Part shown: in pieces, positions 16,966 through 25,404 of the stretch
How positions within the stretch are numbered: the stretch's first letter is position 1
How the letters are laid out: the number at the start of each line of letters is the position of its first letter
DNA from: Saccharothrix sp. HUAS TT1
GTDB lineage: Bacteria; Actinomycetota; Actinomycetes; Mycobacteriales; Pseudonocardiaceae
Direction of reading: 5' to 3'
Length of the DNA: 64,000 nt
NCBI RefSeq assembly: GCF_040744945.1
Contig: NZ_CP160453.1
Span: 310,001 to 374,000 of the forward strand
The notes under the pieces: generated by a model
Database searches by the model: none
What the model was told of the DNA's origin: nothing
Seen by the model: only the letters and a program-made list of their open reading frames with translations
Made by a program: the position numbers and the translations under genes

Positions 16966-17589
16966 GTGCACGAGGAAGCCTTCAAGGACGAGGACGTGGC
17001 GGAGTCGGACCTGGTGACCCGTCGCGGCACGTTCCGGGCGGTGGCGTTCCGGGCGGACGGGCACGAGCACATGGCGCTGGTCCACGGTTCGGACCTGCGT
17101 GACGACGTGCTGGTGCGCGTGCACTCGGAGTGCATGACCGGTGACATCTTCGGCGCGATGCGCTGCGAGTGCGGCGACCAGCTGGACGCGGCGCTGGACC
17201 GGATCGTCGCCGAGGGCGGCGGCGTCCTGGTCTACCTGCGCGGCCACGAGGGGCGCGGCATCGGCCTGGTGGCCAAGGTGCGCACCCACGTGCTCCAGGA
17301 CGAGCAGGGCCTGGACACGCTCGACTCGGCGACCACCCTCGGCCTGCCGGTCGACGTGCGCGACTACGCGCCGGCCGCCCGCGTCCTGAAGCACCTGGGC
17401 GTCACGTCGGTGCGGTTGCTGTCCAACAACCCGGACAAGGTCGAGGCGTTGGAGGACAACGGGATCGCGGTGACCGCCCGGGTCCCCCACCTGATGCCGC
17501 CGAACCCCCACAACATCGGCTACCTGACCGCCAAGCGCGACCGGCTCGGCCACGACCTGCCGCAGGTGGAGGTGTTCGCGGCGGAGTGA
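16966..17589 (+). CDS. GTP cyclohydrolase II homologue (possible FAPy-forming type)
   Basis: 207 residues. The zinc cysteines (VHSECMTGD, Cys56; RCECG, Cys67 and Cys69), the GTP-binding LRGHEGRGIGL and the catalytic Arg (PVDVRDY, Arg132, aligning with Arg128 of E. coli RibA) are all present. At the position of E. coli RibA Tyr105 (KIRAYALQD) this protein has His108 (KVRTHVLQD). In the Streptomyces coelicolor paralogue SCO6655, a non-Tyr residue in this enzyme is reported to stop the reaction at the formylated pyrimidine; by analogy this enzyme may release FAPy. It lacks the RibB domain and no other riboflavin genes are nearby, which argues against a routine riboflavin role. GTG start after GAGGGGG. 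Confidence 0.88.
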   Translation: MHEEAFKDEDVAESDLVTRRGTFRAVAFRADGHEHMALVHGSDLRDDVLVRVHSECMTGDIFGAMRCECGDQLDAALDRIVAEGGGVLVYLRGHEGRGIGLVAKVRTHVLQDEQGLDTLDSATTLGLPVDVRDYAPAARVLKHLGVTSVRLLSNNPDKVEALEDNGIAVTARVPHLMPPNPHNIGYLTAKRDRLGHDLPQVEVFAAE

Positions 17590-17707
17590 CCCCGGGGGAA
17601 GACCCGTCGGAAGGCGGCCACCGGGGGCCGCTGCCCGCGCGCGGGGGTTGGGCCATTGGGGGTGGCGATTGGGTGAGACGGCGAAGTCGTGGCACTCTGA
17701 GGTCACA

Positions 17708-17725
17708 CAGCCCGGATCCGGGCTG
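17708..17725. repeat. 18-bp perfect palindrome downstream of the GTP cyclohydrolase II gene
   Basis: CAGCCCGGATCCGGGCTG is fully self-complementary and is followed by a second short inverted pair (CGCGGTTCGCG). It sits ~120 bp after the stop at 17589 and ~110 bp before the ATP-grasp start. A 5' leader hairpin, an operator or an I-shaped terminator are all possible. Confidence 0.45.
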
Positions 17726-17834
17726 TTCGCCCGCGGTTCGCGGATCAGGCTGTCGAGCACCGGCCGGGGCGACACCGCTCTCCAGTCCCACCCCGCACCA
17801 CGCGGTCCTCGCGGCATGACGTCCACACCACCGT

Positions 17835-19076
17835 GTGGCGTGCGTTGCCGTCCCGACTCACCCCCCACGGGAGCACGCCATCAGCATCTCCACCCCGCTG
17901 CCACCGGCCGTCGGCGCACCTCGCGCGCTCACCGACGTGTACGGCCCCGGCGTCGCCGTCTGCGCGCGCCCGGCCGCCGACACCACCGAGGACCGGCACC
18001 GGCACACCGTCGACGCGCTCTCCGCCCGGCCGATCGCCGTCGCCGGTGACACCCCGGTGATCTGCAGCGCGGGCGGCACGGACCCGGCGCTGCTGGCGCA
18101 GCTGCGGGACGGCGGCCTGCCCGTCGGCGACGACCTGCGCGAGTTCCGCGACGAAGCCGGGTTCGCCGCCCGCGTCACCGAGGCGATGGCCGACGGCCTG
18201 CTGCTGGCGATGGAGTACCCGCAGCCGACCGCGCTGTGCCCGGACGAGCGCGTGGTCAAGACCGCGCACCTCGTCGGCTACCTGAACAACAAGGCCACCA
18301 TCAGCACGTTCGTCGCACCCCGCTTCCACGCCCGGCGCAGCGTCGTCACCCGCGACGACCTCGCCGACGCGACACCGGCGGAGAAGTCGTGGGTCCTCAA
18401 GGCCGCGACGAACGACGCCCACGGCGCCAGCCTCGACGTGTACCTGCACGAGGCGGGTGAACCGGTCGCGCTCCCGGCGTTCACCGACGTGCTCGGCGAG
18501 TTCGTGGTCGAGGAGTACCTGCGCCTCGCGCGCAACTGGGGCGTGCAGCTCTACGTCGGCCCGGACGCGGTGGCCCGCCTGCTCGCCGTCACCGAACAAC
18601 GCGTCGACGTGACCGGCGTCTACGTCGGCGGGCTGTTCGGCCTGGTCGACCAGCCGCCGGCGGACCTGCTCGCGGAGTGCCTGGCGATCACCCAGCGCGC
18701 CGCCGACGTCGGCTACCGCGGCCTGTGCAGCCTGGACTGCGCCGAGACCCTGGACGGGCAGCTGGTCATGCTCGACCTGAACTTCCGGATCACCAGCGGC
18801 TCCATCCCGCTGCTCGCGCTGCGGTCCGTCCGGCCCGACGCGCTGGCCGGGCACGCCGAGTCCGTGAAGCTGACCGCCGCCGCCCCGCTGGCCGACCTGC
18901 TCACCGACCTGCGCACCGCGCTGGCCGCGGGCGGCGTGCTCGTCACGTCCGGCCACGACAGCACCCGCACCGACAGCCCGGTCGTGCTGAGCACCCTGCA
19001 ACTCCTGGTCCACGGCGACGACCCGCACGACGTCACCGCCCGCCGCCACGCGCTGGAATCGCGGTTCCGCCGCTGA
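17835..19076 (+). CDS. ATP-grasp-fold ligase-like protein
   Basis: 413 residues with the GTG at 17835. The C-terminal half has the ATP-grasp pattern: SWVLKAATNDAHGASLDVYL (ATP-binding Lys and loop), EFVVEEYL (hinge Glu-Glu), and LVMLDLNFRITSGS (the metal-binding D-x-N-x-R motif, about residues 315-328). The N-terminal ~100 residues resemble a pre-ATP-grasp domain (VICSAGGTDPALLAQL). It could join a carboxylate and an amine, as in PGM1-type peptide ligases, but that subfamily is only a suggestion. The start is uncertain: GTG 17835 has no ribosome site, while GGGAG lies 6 bp before an in-frame ATC (17880), with no ATG nearby. It could belong functionally to the upstream cluster. Confidence 0.65.
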   Translation: MACVAVPTHPPREHAISISTPLPPAVGAPRALTDVYGPGVAVCARPAADTTEDRHRHTVDALSARPIAVAGDTPVICSAGGTDPALLAQLRDGGLPVGDDLREFRDEAGFAARVTEAMADGLLLAMEYPQPTALCPDERVVKTAHLVGYLNNKATISTFVAPRFHARRSVVTRDDLADATPAEKSWVLKAATNDAHGASLDVYLHEAGEPVALPAFTDVLGEFVVEEYLRLARNWGVQLYVGPDAVARLLAVTEQRVDVTGVYVGGLFGLVDQPPADLLAECLAITQRAADVGYRGLCSLDCAETLDGQLVMLDLNFRITSGSIPLLALRSVRPDALAGHAESVKLTAAAPLADLLTDLRTALAAGGVLVTSGHDSTRTDSPVVLSTLQLLVHGDDPHDVTARRHALESRFRR

Positions 19077-19094
19077 CCGGCTTGGCGGGGACCC

Positions 19095-20117
19095 TCAGGT
19101 CGAAGCGCGCACGACCAGCTCGGTCGGCAGGATCGACGCCGCCGGCGGCTCGCCGCGGATCTGGTCCAGCAGCAGCCGGACCATCTCGCGGGTGATGCGC
19201 TGGAACGGTTGGCGCACGGTGGTCAGCGCCGGTCGGGTGGAGGTGGCGATGCTGGAGTCGTCGAACCCGCCCACCGCGACGTCCTCCGGCACGCGCCGGC
19301 CCGAGTCGTGCAGCACGTTCAGCGCGCCCGCCGCCATCAGGTCGGACGCCACGAACACCGCGTCCAGGTCCGGCGACCGCGCCAGCAGCGACGCCATCGC
19401 CGCCTCACCGCCCGCCCGGCTGTAGTCGCCGTGCGCGATCAGGTCCGCCGTGGCGCCCGCCCCCAGCACGTCCCGGTACCCGGCGAGCCGTTCGACACCG
19501 CCGGGGGTGTCCGGCGGACCGGTGATGGTGGCGATCCGCCGCCGACCGCGCGACCGCAGGTGCTCCACCATCAGCCGCGCGCCGGAGCGGTCGTCGGCCG
19601 CCGCGTACGCCACCTGGCCCTCGTGCCCGATCGGCTTGCCGCAGGCCACCACGGGGATGCCCGAGTCGCGCAGCTCCTCCAGCAGCGGGTTGCCGGTGTG
19701 CGACGACACCAGCAGCACGCCGTCCACGTGGCCCGCGGCGATGAACCGGCTGGTCCGCTTGCGCTCCACCTCGGTGCTGGCGGTCATCAGCAGCACGGGC
19801 ACGTCCACCTCGGCCAGCTCCTGCGTGCAGCCCTGGAGCAGGATGCTGAAGTTCGGGTCCTCGAACAGCCGCTGCTGCGGCTCGGTGAGCACGAACGCCA
19901 CCGAGTGCGCCCGCTGCGTCACCAGGCTCCGCGCGGCCGGGTTGGCGACGTAGCCGGTGGTCCGGACCGCCTTCAGCACGGCCTGCAGCGCGGCCGGGCT
20001 GACGTTGCGGCCGCCGTTGAGCGCGCGCGACACCGTGCCGCGCGACACGCCCGCGGCGGCGGCCACGTCGTGGATGGTCGGCCGGTTCCGCGCCGCCTTG
20101 CTGCGCTCGACGCTCAT
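19095..20117 (-). CDS. LacI-family transcriptional regulator of the galactan locus
   Basis: 340 residues. The N-terminal helix-turn-helix is TIHDVAAAAGVSRGTVSRAL (about 14-33), followed by the hinge helix GYVANPAARSL and a periplasmic-binding-like sensor domain (VDGVLLVSSH, VAVGGFDDSSIA). It is the last gene of the sugar-transporter operon, 7 bp after the MalG-type permease, so it is probably autoregulated through the operators at 23227 and 23314. The expected effector is galactose or a beta-galacto-oligosaccharide, inferred from the neighbouring GH42 and GH53 genes. Confidence 0.9.
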   Translation of the reverse strand: MSVERSKAARNRPTIHDVAAAAGVSRGTVSRALNGGRNVSPAALQAVLKAVRTTGYVANPAARSLVTQRAHSVAFVLTEPQQRLFEDPNFSILLQGCTQELAEVDVPVLLMTASTEVERKRTSRFIAAGHVDGVLLVSSHTGNPLLEELRDSGIPVVACGKPIGHEGQVAYAAADDRSGARLMVEHLRSRGRRRIATITGPPDTPGGVERLAGYRDVLGAGATADLIAHGDYSRAGGEAAMASLLARSPDLDAVFVASDLMAAGALNVLHDSGRRVPEDVAVGGFDDSSIATSTRPALTTVRQPFQRITREMVRLLLDQIRGEPPAASILPTELVVRAST

Positions 20118-20124
20118 GGCTCCC

Positions 20125-20961
20125 TCATGCTTTCACCGCTCCGGAGAGCAAGTCGATGCGCCAGTATCGCTGCAACGTGAGGAACAGCGCGATCAGAGGC
20201 AGCACCGACACCAGGGAGCCGGTGACGACCAGCGTGTACAGCGCGGGCGTGGTGTTGCCCTGCTTGAGCATCGTGTACAGGCCCAGCGTGACCGGGAACT
20301 TCCCGTCGTCGCCGAGCATGATGTGGGGCAGCATGAAGTTGTTCCAGATGGACACGAACTGGAACAGGAACACGGTGACCAGGCCGGGGAGCATCATCGG
20401 CAGCGCGATGGAGCCCAGGATGCGCGCCTCGCCCGCGCCGTCCGTCCGGGCCGCCTCGACCACGTCCTCCGGCACGGACGCCGCCGCGTAGATCCGGGCC
20501 AGGTAGATGCCGTACGGGCTGATCACGCTCGGCAGCAGCACGGACAGGTAGGTGTCGGTCAGCCCGACCTCGGCCAGCAGCAGGTACTGCGGGATGGCCA
20601 GCACCACGGCGGGCACCAGCACGCCCGCGATCAACGCGTTGAAGATCAGCGCCCGGCCCCGGAACGCGTACTTGGCCAGCGCGTACCCGGTGACGCCGGA
20701 CAGCGCCGCGGACAGCAGCGCGCCCACCCCCGCGTACAGGGCGGAGTTCGCCACCCACTGCCAGAACACGCCGTCGCGGTACGCGTGCAGCTCACCGAGG
20801 TTCGCCACCAGCGACGAGCCGAGCGAGAACGTCGACGTGGAGAACAGCTCGCCGCTGCTCTTCGTCGCCGCGACCAGCACCCACGCCACCGGGAACAGGC
20901 AGTAAGCCGCGCCCAGCAGCAGCACGAACGTCGGGAACGGGCCCAGCGGCGACCTCCTCAC
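20125..20961 (-). CDS. Carbohydrate ABC transporter permease (MalG type)
   Basis: 278 residues with six membrane helices. The coupling-helix EAA motif is EAARTDGAGEARILGSIALP (about residues 170-189). It starts with ATG, overlaps the upstream permease stop by four bases and is followed after 7 bp by the LacI gene. With the partner permease and binding protein it imports oligosaccharides; the ATPase is not encoded here, so a shared MsiK-like ATPase elsewhere in the genome is likely, as usual for actinobacterial sugar importers. Confidence 0.92.
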   Translation of the reverse strand: MRRSPLGPFPTFVLLLGAAYCLFPVAWVLVAATKSSGELFSTSTFSLGSSLVANLGELHAYRDGVFWQWVANSALYAGVGALLSAALSGVTGYALAKYAFRGRALIFNALIAGVLVPAVVLAIPQYLLLAEVGLTDTYLSVLLPSVISPYGIYLARIYAAASVPEDVVEAARTDGAGEARILGSIALPMMLPGLVTVFLFQFVSIWNNFMLPHIMLGDDGKFPVTLGLYTMLKQGNTTPALYTLVVTGSLVSVLPLIALFLTLQRYWRIDLLSGAVKA

Positions 20962-21887
20962 CGCTCACCCCCGAACGCCCGCGACCGCGTCACCCGCAGC
21001 AGGCCGAACGAGATCGCGAACATCACCAGGGCGATCAGCACCGACGTGGCGGCGGCGGAGTAGAGGTCGCCGCGGCCGAACGCGTCCTGGTAGACCTTCA
21101 TCAACGGCGTCCAGGTGAGCGAGAGCGAATTGGTCAGCGGCGCCAGCGTGGTCGGCTCGGCGAACACCTGGAGCGTCGCGATGACCGAGAACAGCGACGT
21201 CAGCACGAGGGCGGGCGCCAGCAGCGGGATCTTGACCCGCACCGCGACCTGCCACGGCGTGCAGCCGTCGATGCGGGCCGCCTCGTACAGGTCGCGCGGG
21301 ATGGACCGCAGCGCGGTGTGGAGGACGACCATGTTGTAGCCGACGCCGCCCCACACCGCGATGTTGGCCAGCGCGAAGTAGATCCCGGTCGGCGACAGCA
21401 GGTCGACGCCGGGCAGCGACAGCCGCTCCAGCACCTGGTTGAGCGGGCTGGTGCCGGGCAGGTACAGGAACCCCCACAGCAGCGACGCGATGACGCCGGG
21501 GATCGCGTACGGCAGGAAGATGGCGATCCGGCCGAACCCGCGGGCCCGCACCCGGTCCTCGTCCAGCAGCAGCGCGAACACCAGCGCCAGCCCGAGCATC
21601 GTCGGCACCAGGATCGCGCCGTAGCCGAGCACCCGCAACGCGCCCGCGCCCAGCTCGGAGTCGGTGAGCGCGCGCCAGTAGTTGTCCAGCCCCACGAACA
21701 CCTCGGTGCGGCTGCCCCTGCCCAGCCCCAGGCCCTCGACCTCGGTCCGGAACAGGCTCAGGTGGACGGTGTAGCCGATGGGCAGCGCGAACACCAGCAG
21801 GAACAGCACCACCGCCGGCGCGACGAAGGCGTACGGCGCCAGCCTCGGCGCCGCACCTCCCCGCCGGCGCGCGCGTGTCGACGCCAC
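20958..21887 (-). CDS. Carbohydrate ABC transporter permease (MalF type)
   Basis: 309 residues, six membrane helices after a basic N-terminus (MASTRARRRGG). The EAA motif is EAARIDGCTPWQVAVRVKIP (about 213-232). It lies 4 bp after the binding-protein gene and overlaps the second permease, so it is co-transcribed. It forms the heterodimeric channel with the MalG-type partner. Confidence 0.92.
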   Translation of the reverse strand: MASTRARRRGGAAPRLAPYAFVAPAVVLFLLVFALPIGYTVHLSLFRTEVEGLGLGRGSRTEVFVGLDNYWRALTDSELGAGALRVLGYGAILVPTMLGLALVFALLLDEDRVRARGFGRIAIFLPYAIPGVIASLLWGFLYLPGTSPLNQVLERLSLPGVDLLSPTGIYFALANIAVWGGVGYNMVVLHTALRSIPRDLYEAARIDGCTPWQVAVRVKIPLLAPALVLTSLFSVIATLQVFAEPTTLAPLTNSLSLTWTPLMKVYQDAFGRGDLYSAAATSVLIALVMFAISFGLLRVTRSRAFGGER

Positions 21888-21891
21888 GGGC

Positions 21892-23175
21892 TCAGCCGCC
21901 GACCGTGAAGCCGTTGGCCTTCATGTCGTCCACGGTGGCGGCCTGCACCTTCGCCAACGCGGGCGCCAGGTCCGCACCGCCGCTGATCGCCTCGCCCATC
22001 GCGTTCTTGTACGCGGTGTAGGTGACGTTCACGTTCGGCCCCCAGGTGAAGCCCGAGGACGTGGCGGCGATGGCCGCGGCCCGCGCGTAGAAGTCCGGCT
22101 GGTTCGGGAAGAACGCGGGCGGCCGGGACTGCGCCTCCTGCGCCGAGGTCGCCGCCGGGTAGATGCCGCTGACGGTGACCAGCGCCTCCACGGCGGCCGG
22201 GTCGGTGTTCAACCAGACCGCGAACTCGGTCGCCGCCTTCTGCTTCTTCGACCCCGCGGTCACCGCCGTGGTGGAGCCGCCCCAGCTGCCGGTGCGCGGC
22301 GCGGCGGCGTCCCACTGCGGCATCGGGGCCATGGCCCACTTGCCCAGCGTGCTCTCCGCGTTGCCCTTGAGCACGCCCGGCGCCCACACGGCGCTGAGCC
22401 AGCCGACCTGCGTGCCGTCGTTGAGCGCCTTGTTCCACTCCGGCGTGTACATCGGGGACTTGTCGACCGCGCCCTCGGCGATCAGGCCGCTCCAGTACTG
22501 CGCGACCTTCCTGGTGGCGGCGTCGTCCACGGAGACCTCCCAGGTGTCGCCGTCGACCGACCACCACGACCCGCCCGCCTGCTGCACGAGGCCCGCGAAC
22601 CAGCCGGGGTCGTTGGCCGAGAACGTGCCGAGGAACTTGTCCGGCGCCTTGGCCCGCAGGTCACGGGCGGTTCGCGCGTACTCGTCCCAGGTCGTCGGCA
22701 CCCGCAGGCCGTACTGCTCGAACAGGTCGGCGCGGTAGTAGAACATCATCGGCCCGGAGTCCTGGGGCACGGCGTAGACGCCGCTGCCGCCGAGGGTGAC
22801 CTGGTCCCAGATCCCCGGCGCGAACTCGTCCTCGGCGGCTGCCGCGCCCTCGGAGATGTCGGCCAGCACGTCGTTGCTGACCAGGGTCGGCAGCGACTGG
22901 AACTCCACCTGCGCGAGGTCCGGCGGGTTGCCGCCCTTCGCGCTGGTCAGCAGCTTGGTGACCAGGTCGTCGCCCTGGGCCTGCTTGCTCACCACGACCT
23001 TGGCGTCCGGGTGGGTCGCGTTCCACCTGTCGACGACCTTGTCGATGTCGGGCGCCCACGCCCAGAAGGACAGTTCGACCGGGCCGTCGACTTGCTCGGC
23101 GCCGCCGCCGCAGCCGGCGAGCAGGACCAGGCCGAGGCCGAGTGCCACGGCCTTCTTCGCGATGTCGAGTCGCAT
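21892..23175 (-). CDS. Sugar-binding lipoprotein of the galactan-oligosaccharide ABC importer
   Basis: 427 residues, family 1 extracellular solute-binding protein. The signal has lipobox VLLAGC (Cys about residue 22). Typical aromatic binding-site segments are present (YYRADLFEQYGL, TWDEYARTARDL, NDPGWFAGLVQQAGGSWW). GGAGA precedes the ATG. First gene of the operon, transcribed from the divergent promoter region shared with the GH42 gene. Galactan-derived oligosaccharides are the likely ligands by context. Confidence 0.9.
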   Translation of the reverse strand: MRLDIAKKAVALGLGLVLLAGCGGGAEQVDGPVELSFWAWAPDIDKVVDRWNATHPDAKVVVSKQAQGDDLVTKLLTSAKGGNPPDLAQVEFQSLPTLVSNDVLADISEGAAAAEDEFAPGIWDQVTLGGSGVYAVPQDSGPMMFYYRADLFEQYGLRVPTTWDEYARTARDLRAKAPDKFLGTFSANDPGWFAGLVQQAGGSWWSVDGDTWEVSVDDAATRKVAQYWSGLIAEGAVDKSPMYTPEWNKALNDGTQVGWLSAVWAPGVLKGNAESTLGKWAMAPMPQWDAAAPRTGSWGGSTTAVTAGSKKQKAATEFAVWLNTDPAAVEALVTVSGIYPAATSAQEAQSRPPAFFPNQPDFYARAAAIAATSSGFTWGPNVNVTYTAYKNAMGEAISGGADLAPALAKVQAATVDDMKANGFTVGG

Positions 23176-23226
23176 GAGGTCTCCGGGGGTTCCGCGTCGC
23201 TGACGCCGCTGCCAGCGAGAACCACG

Positions 23227-23242
23227 CTGTGAACGTGCACAG
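23227..23242. promoter_or_regulatory. LacI-type operator O1 (transporter side)
   Basis: CTGTGAACGTGCACAG is a CG-centred pseudo-palindrome of the LacI-family type (half-site TGTGmACG). It overlaps the predicted -10/start region of the leftward transporter promoter. A near copy (15/16, inverted) lies at 23314-23329 in front of the GH42 gene, which supports control of both operons by the linked LacI protein. Confidence 0.7.
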
Positions 23243-23269
23243 TAGTTGGCTGTTCATCTCGCCTGTCAA
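23239..23269 (-). promoter_or_regulatory. Predicted promoter of the transporter operon
   Basis: On the minus strand, TTGACA (23269-23264) is followed after 19 bp by TACTGT (23244-23239); an 18-bp spacing to CTACTG is also possible. The -10 box overlaps operator O1, so repressor binding would block it. The -35 box lies only 4 bp from the -35 box of the opposite promoter. Confidence 0.5.
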
Positions 23270-23273
23270 CCTC

Positions 23274-23304
23274 TTGACACCCGGTCTTATCTGGGCCGTA
23301 ACCT
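23274..23304 (+). promoter_or_regulatory. Predicted promoter of the GH42-GH53 operon
   Basis: TTGACA at 23274-23279 and TAACCT at 23299-23304 (19-bp spacing) place transcription start near 23311, immediately before operator O2. The consensus -35 is seen directly; the long spacer makes the -10 less certain. Confidence 0.5.
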
Positions 23305-23313
23305 GCGAAGTGA

Positions 23314-23329
23314 CCGTGCACGTTCACAG
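23314..23329. promoter_or_regulatory. LacI-type operator O2 (galactosidase side)
   Basis: CCGTGCACGTTCACAG is the inverted counterpart of O1 with one mismatch. It falls at about +3 to +19 relative to the predicted start of the GH42 transcript, a classical repression position, and 15 bp before the start codon. Confidence 0.7.
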
Positions 23330-23343
23330 CCACTGGAGTGTTC

Positions 23344-25404
23344 ATGACGTTCGTGGTGCCCAGCCGAGCCGACGGCCAGGCCGCGCCGGACCCCTTCGCA
23401 CCACGGATGCCGGTCGGCGTGGACGGGCTCGTCTACGGCGGGGACTACAACCCCGAGCAGTGGCCCGAAGAGGTCTGGGCCGAGGACGTCGAGCTGATGC
23501 GGCAGGCCGGGGTGAACCTGGTCAGCGTCGCGATCCACGCGTGGGCGCTGCTGGAGCCGCGGCCCGGTGAGCACGACTTCGGCTGGCTGGACCGGCTGCT
23601 CGACCTGCTGCGCGGCGCGGGCATCGCGGTCAACCTGGCCACGCCCACCGTCGTGCCGCCCGCGTGGCTCTACCGCGCGCACCCGGAGATCCGACCGGTC
23701 ACCCGGGACGGCGTCGAGCTGGAACGCGGGTCGCGGGCGACGTTCTGCCCCAGCGCGCCCGCCTACCGCCGGGCCGCCACCGCCATCACCCGGCAGCTCG
23801 GCGCGCGGTACGGCGACCACCCGGCCGTCGCGCTGTGGCACGTGCACAACGAGTACGGCGCACCGGTCGGCGCGTGCTACTGCCCGCGGTCGGCCGAGGC
23901 GTTCCGGCGCTGGTTGCGGGCCCGGCACGGCGACCTGGCCGCGCTCAACGAGGCGTGGGGCACCAGCTTCTGGGGCCAGCGCTACGGCGAGTGGGCCGAG
24001 GTCGAGCCGCCGCGCCGGTCGGGCACCACCGGCAACCCGGCGCACGAGCTGGACTTCGCCCGGTTCTGCTCGGACGAGCTGCTGGCCTGCTACACCGCCG
24101 AGCGGGACGTCCTGCGGCAGCACTCGACCGCGCCCGTCACCACGAACTTCATGACCACCAACTGCAAGTCGATCGACTACTGGCGGTGGGGCCGCGAGGT
24201 CGACGTGGTGGCCAACGACCACTACCTGACCGCCGAGGCGAGGCGCAACCACGTCGACCTGGCCATGTCGGCGGACCTGACCCGCGCGGTGGCGGGCGGG
24301 CGGCCGTGGATGCTGATGGAGCACTCCACCGGCGCGGTGAACTGGCAGCCGCGCAACCTGGCCAAGCGGCCGGGCGAGATGCGCCGCAACAGCCTGGCCC
24401 ACGTGGCCCGCGGCGCGGACGCGGTGATGTTCTTCCAGTGGCGCGCGTCCCGGTTCGGCGCCGAGAAGTTCCACTCGGCGATGCTGCCGCACTCCGGCAC
24501 GCGCAGCCGGCTGTGGCGGGAGGTCGTCCGGCTGGGCGACGAGCTGGGCGCGCTGCGCGAGGTGCGCGGCAGCGCGGTGCGGTCCGACGTCGCGGTGCTG
24601 TGGGACTGGGAGTCGTGGTGGGCGCTGGAGCTGGACTGGCGGCCGTCGGTGGACCTGTCCTACCGGGAGCGCGTCGGCGCGTTCTACGAGCAGTTGTGGG
24701 ACGCCAAGCTGACCGTCGACTTCGTCGCGCCCGAGGCGGACCTGAGCGGCTACCGGCTCGTCGTCGTGCCGTCGCTGTACCTGACGACGACGGCCGCCGC
24801 ACGGGTGCTGCACGACTACGTGGTCGGTGGCGGCACGCTCGTCGTCTCGTACTTCTCCGGCATCGTGGACGCCAACGACGCCGTGCACCCCGGTGGGCAC
24901 CCCGGCGCGCTGCGCGACGTGCTCGGCCTGGAGGTCGAGGAGTTCCTGCCGCTGCGCCGGGGCGAGGAGGTCGCGCTGGGCGGCGGGCTGCGCGGCGACG
25001 TGTGGGCCGAGCACGTCCGGCCGGCCGGCGCGGAGAGCGTGCTCGACTACGTCGACGGCCCGGCGGCGGGCGGTCCGGCGGTGACCAGGCACCGGCTCGG
25101 CGCGGGCAGCGCCTGGTACGTCTCGACCCGGCTGCGCGGCGCGGACCTCGACGCGGTGCTGCGCGAGGTCTACCCGGCCGCGGGCGTCGAACCGCGCGAC
25201 GACGTGCCGCGCGACGTGGAGGTGGTGCGCCGCCACGGGGACGGCGCCGACTACCTGTTCGTGCTCAACCACACCGACGCCGAGGTGCGCCTGGCCGCGT
25301 CCGGCGCCGAACTGCTCACCGGGCGGCACTGCGCGTCCGAGCTGCGCGTGCCCGCGGGCGGCGTGGCCGTGCTCAGGGAAGTTCTCAACGAGGAGGACGA
25401 ATGA
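23344..25404 (+). CDS. Beta-galactosidase, glycoside hydrolase family 42
   Basis: 686 residues from the ATG at 23344 (GGAG five bases upstream; the in-frame GTG at 23338 is inside that site). GH42 TIM-barrel features: YGGDYNPEQWP near the N-terminus, acid/base Glu in WHVHNEYG (about 169), nucleophile Glu in WMLMEHSTGAVNWQ (about 325), and the metal-site cysteines around CYCPRSAEAFRRW. A trimerisation domain and C-terminal beta-sandwich follow. No signal peptide, so it acts in the cytosol on galacto-oligosaccharides brought in by the divergent ABC importer. It overlaps the GH53 start by four bases. Confidence 0.93.
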   Translation: MTFVVPSRADGQAAPDPFAPRMPVGVDGLVYGGDYNPEQWPEEVWAEDVELMRQAGVNLVSVAIHAWALLEPRPGEHDFGWLDRLLDLLRGAGIAVNLATPTVVPPAWLYRAHPEIRPVTRDGVELERGSRATFCPSAPAYRRAATAITRQLGARYGDHPAVALWHVHNEYGAPVGACYCPRSAEAFRRWLRARHGDLAALNEAWGTSFWGQRYGEWAEVEPPRRSGTTGNPAHELDFARFCSDELLACYTAERDVLRQHSTAPVTTNFMTTNCKSIDYWRWGREVDVVANDHYLTAEARRNHVDLAMSADLTRAVAGGRPWMLMEHSTGAVNWQPRNLAKRPGEMRRNSLAHVARGADAVMFFQWRASRFGAEKFHSAMLPHSGTRSRLWREVVRLGDELGALREVRGSAVRSDVAVLWDWESWWALELDWRPSVDLSYRERVGAFYEQLWDAKLTVDFVAPEADLSGYRLVVVPSLYLTTTAAARVLHDYVVGGGTLVVSYFSGIVDANDAVHPGGHPGALRDVLGLEVEEFLPLRRGEEVALGGGLRGDVWAEHVRPAGAESVLDYVDGPAAGGPAVTRHRLGAGSAWYVSTRLRGADLDAVLREVYPAAGVEPRDDVPRDVEVVRRHGDGADYLFVLNHTDAEVRLAASGAELLTGRHCASELRVPAGGVAVLREVLNEEDE

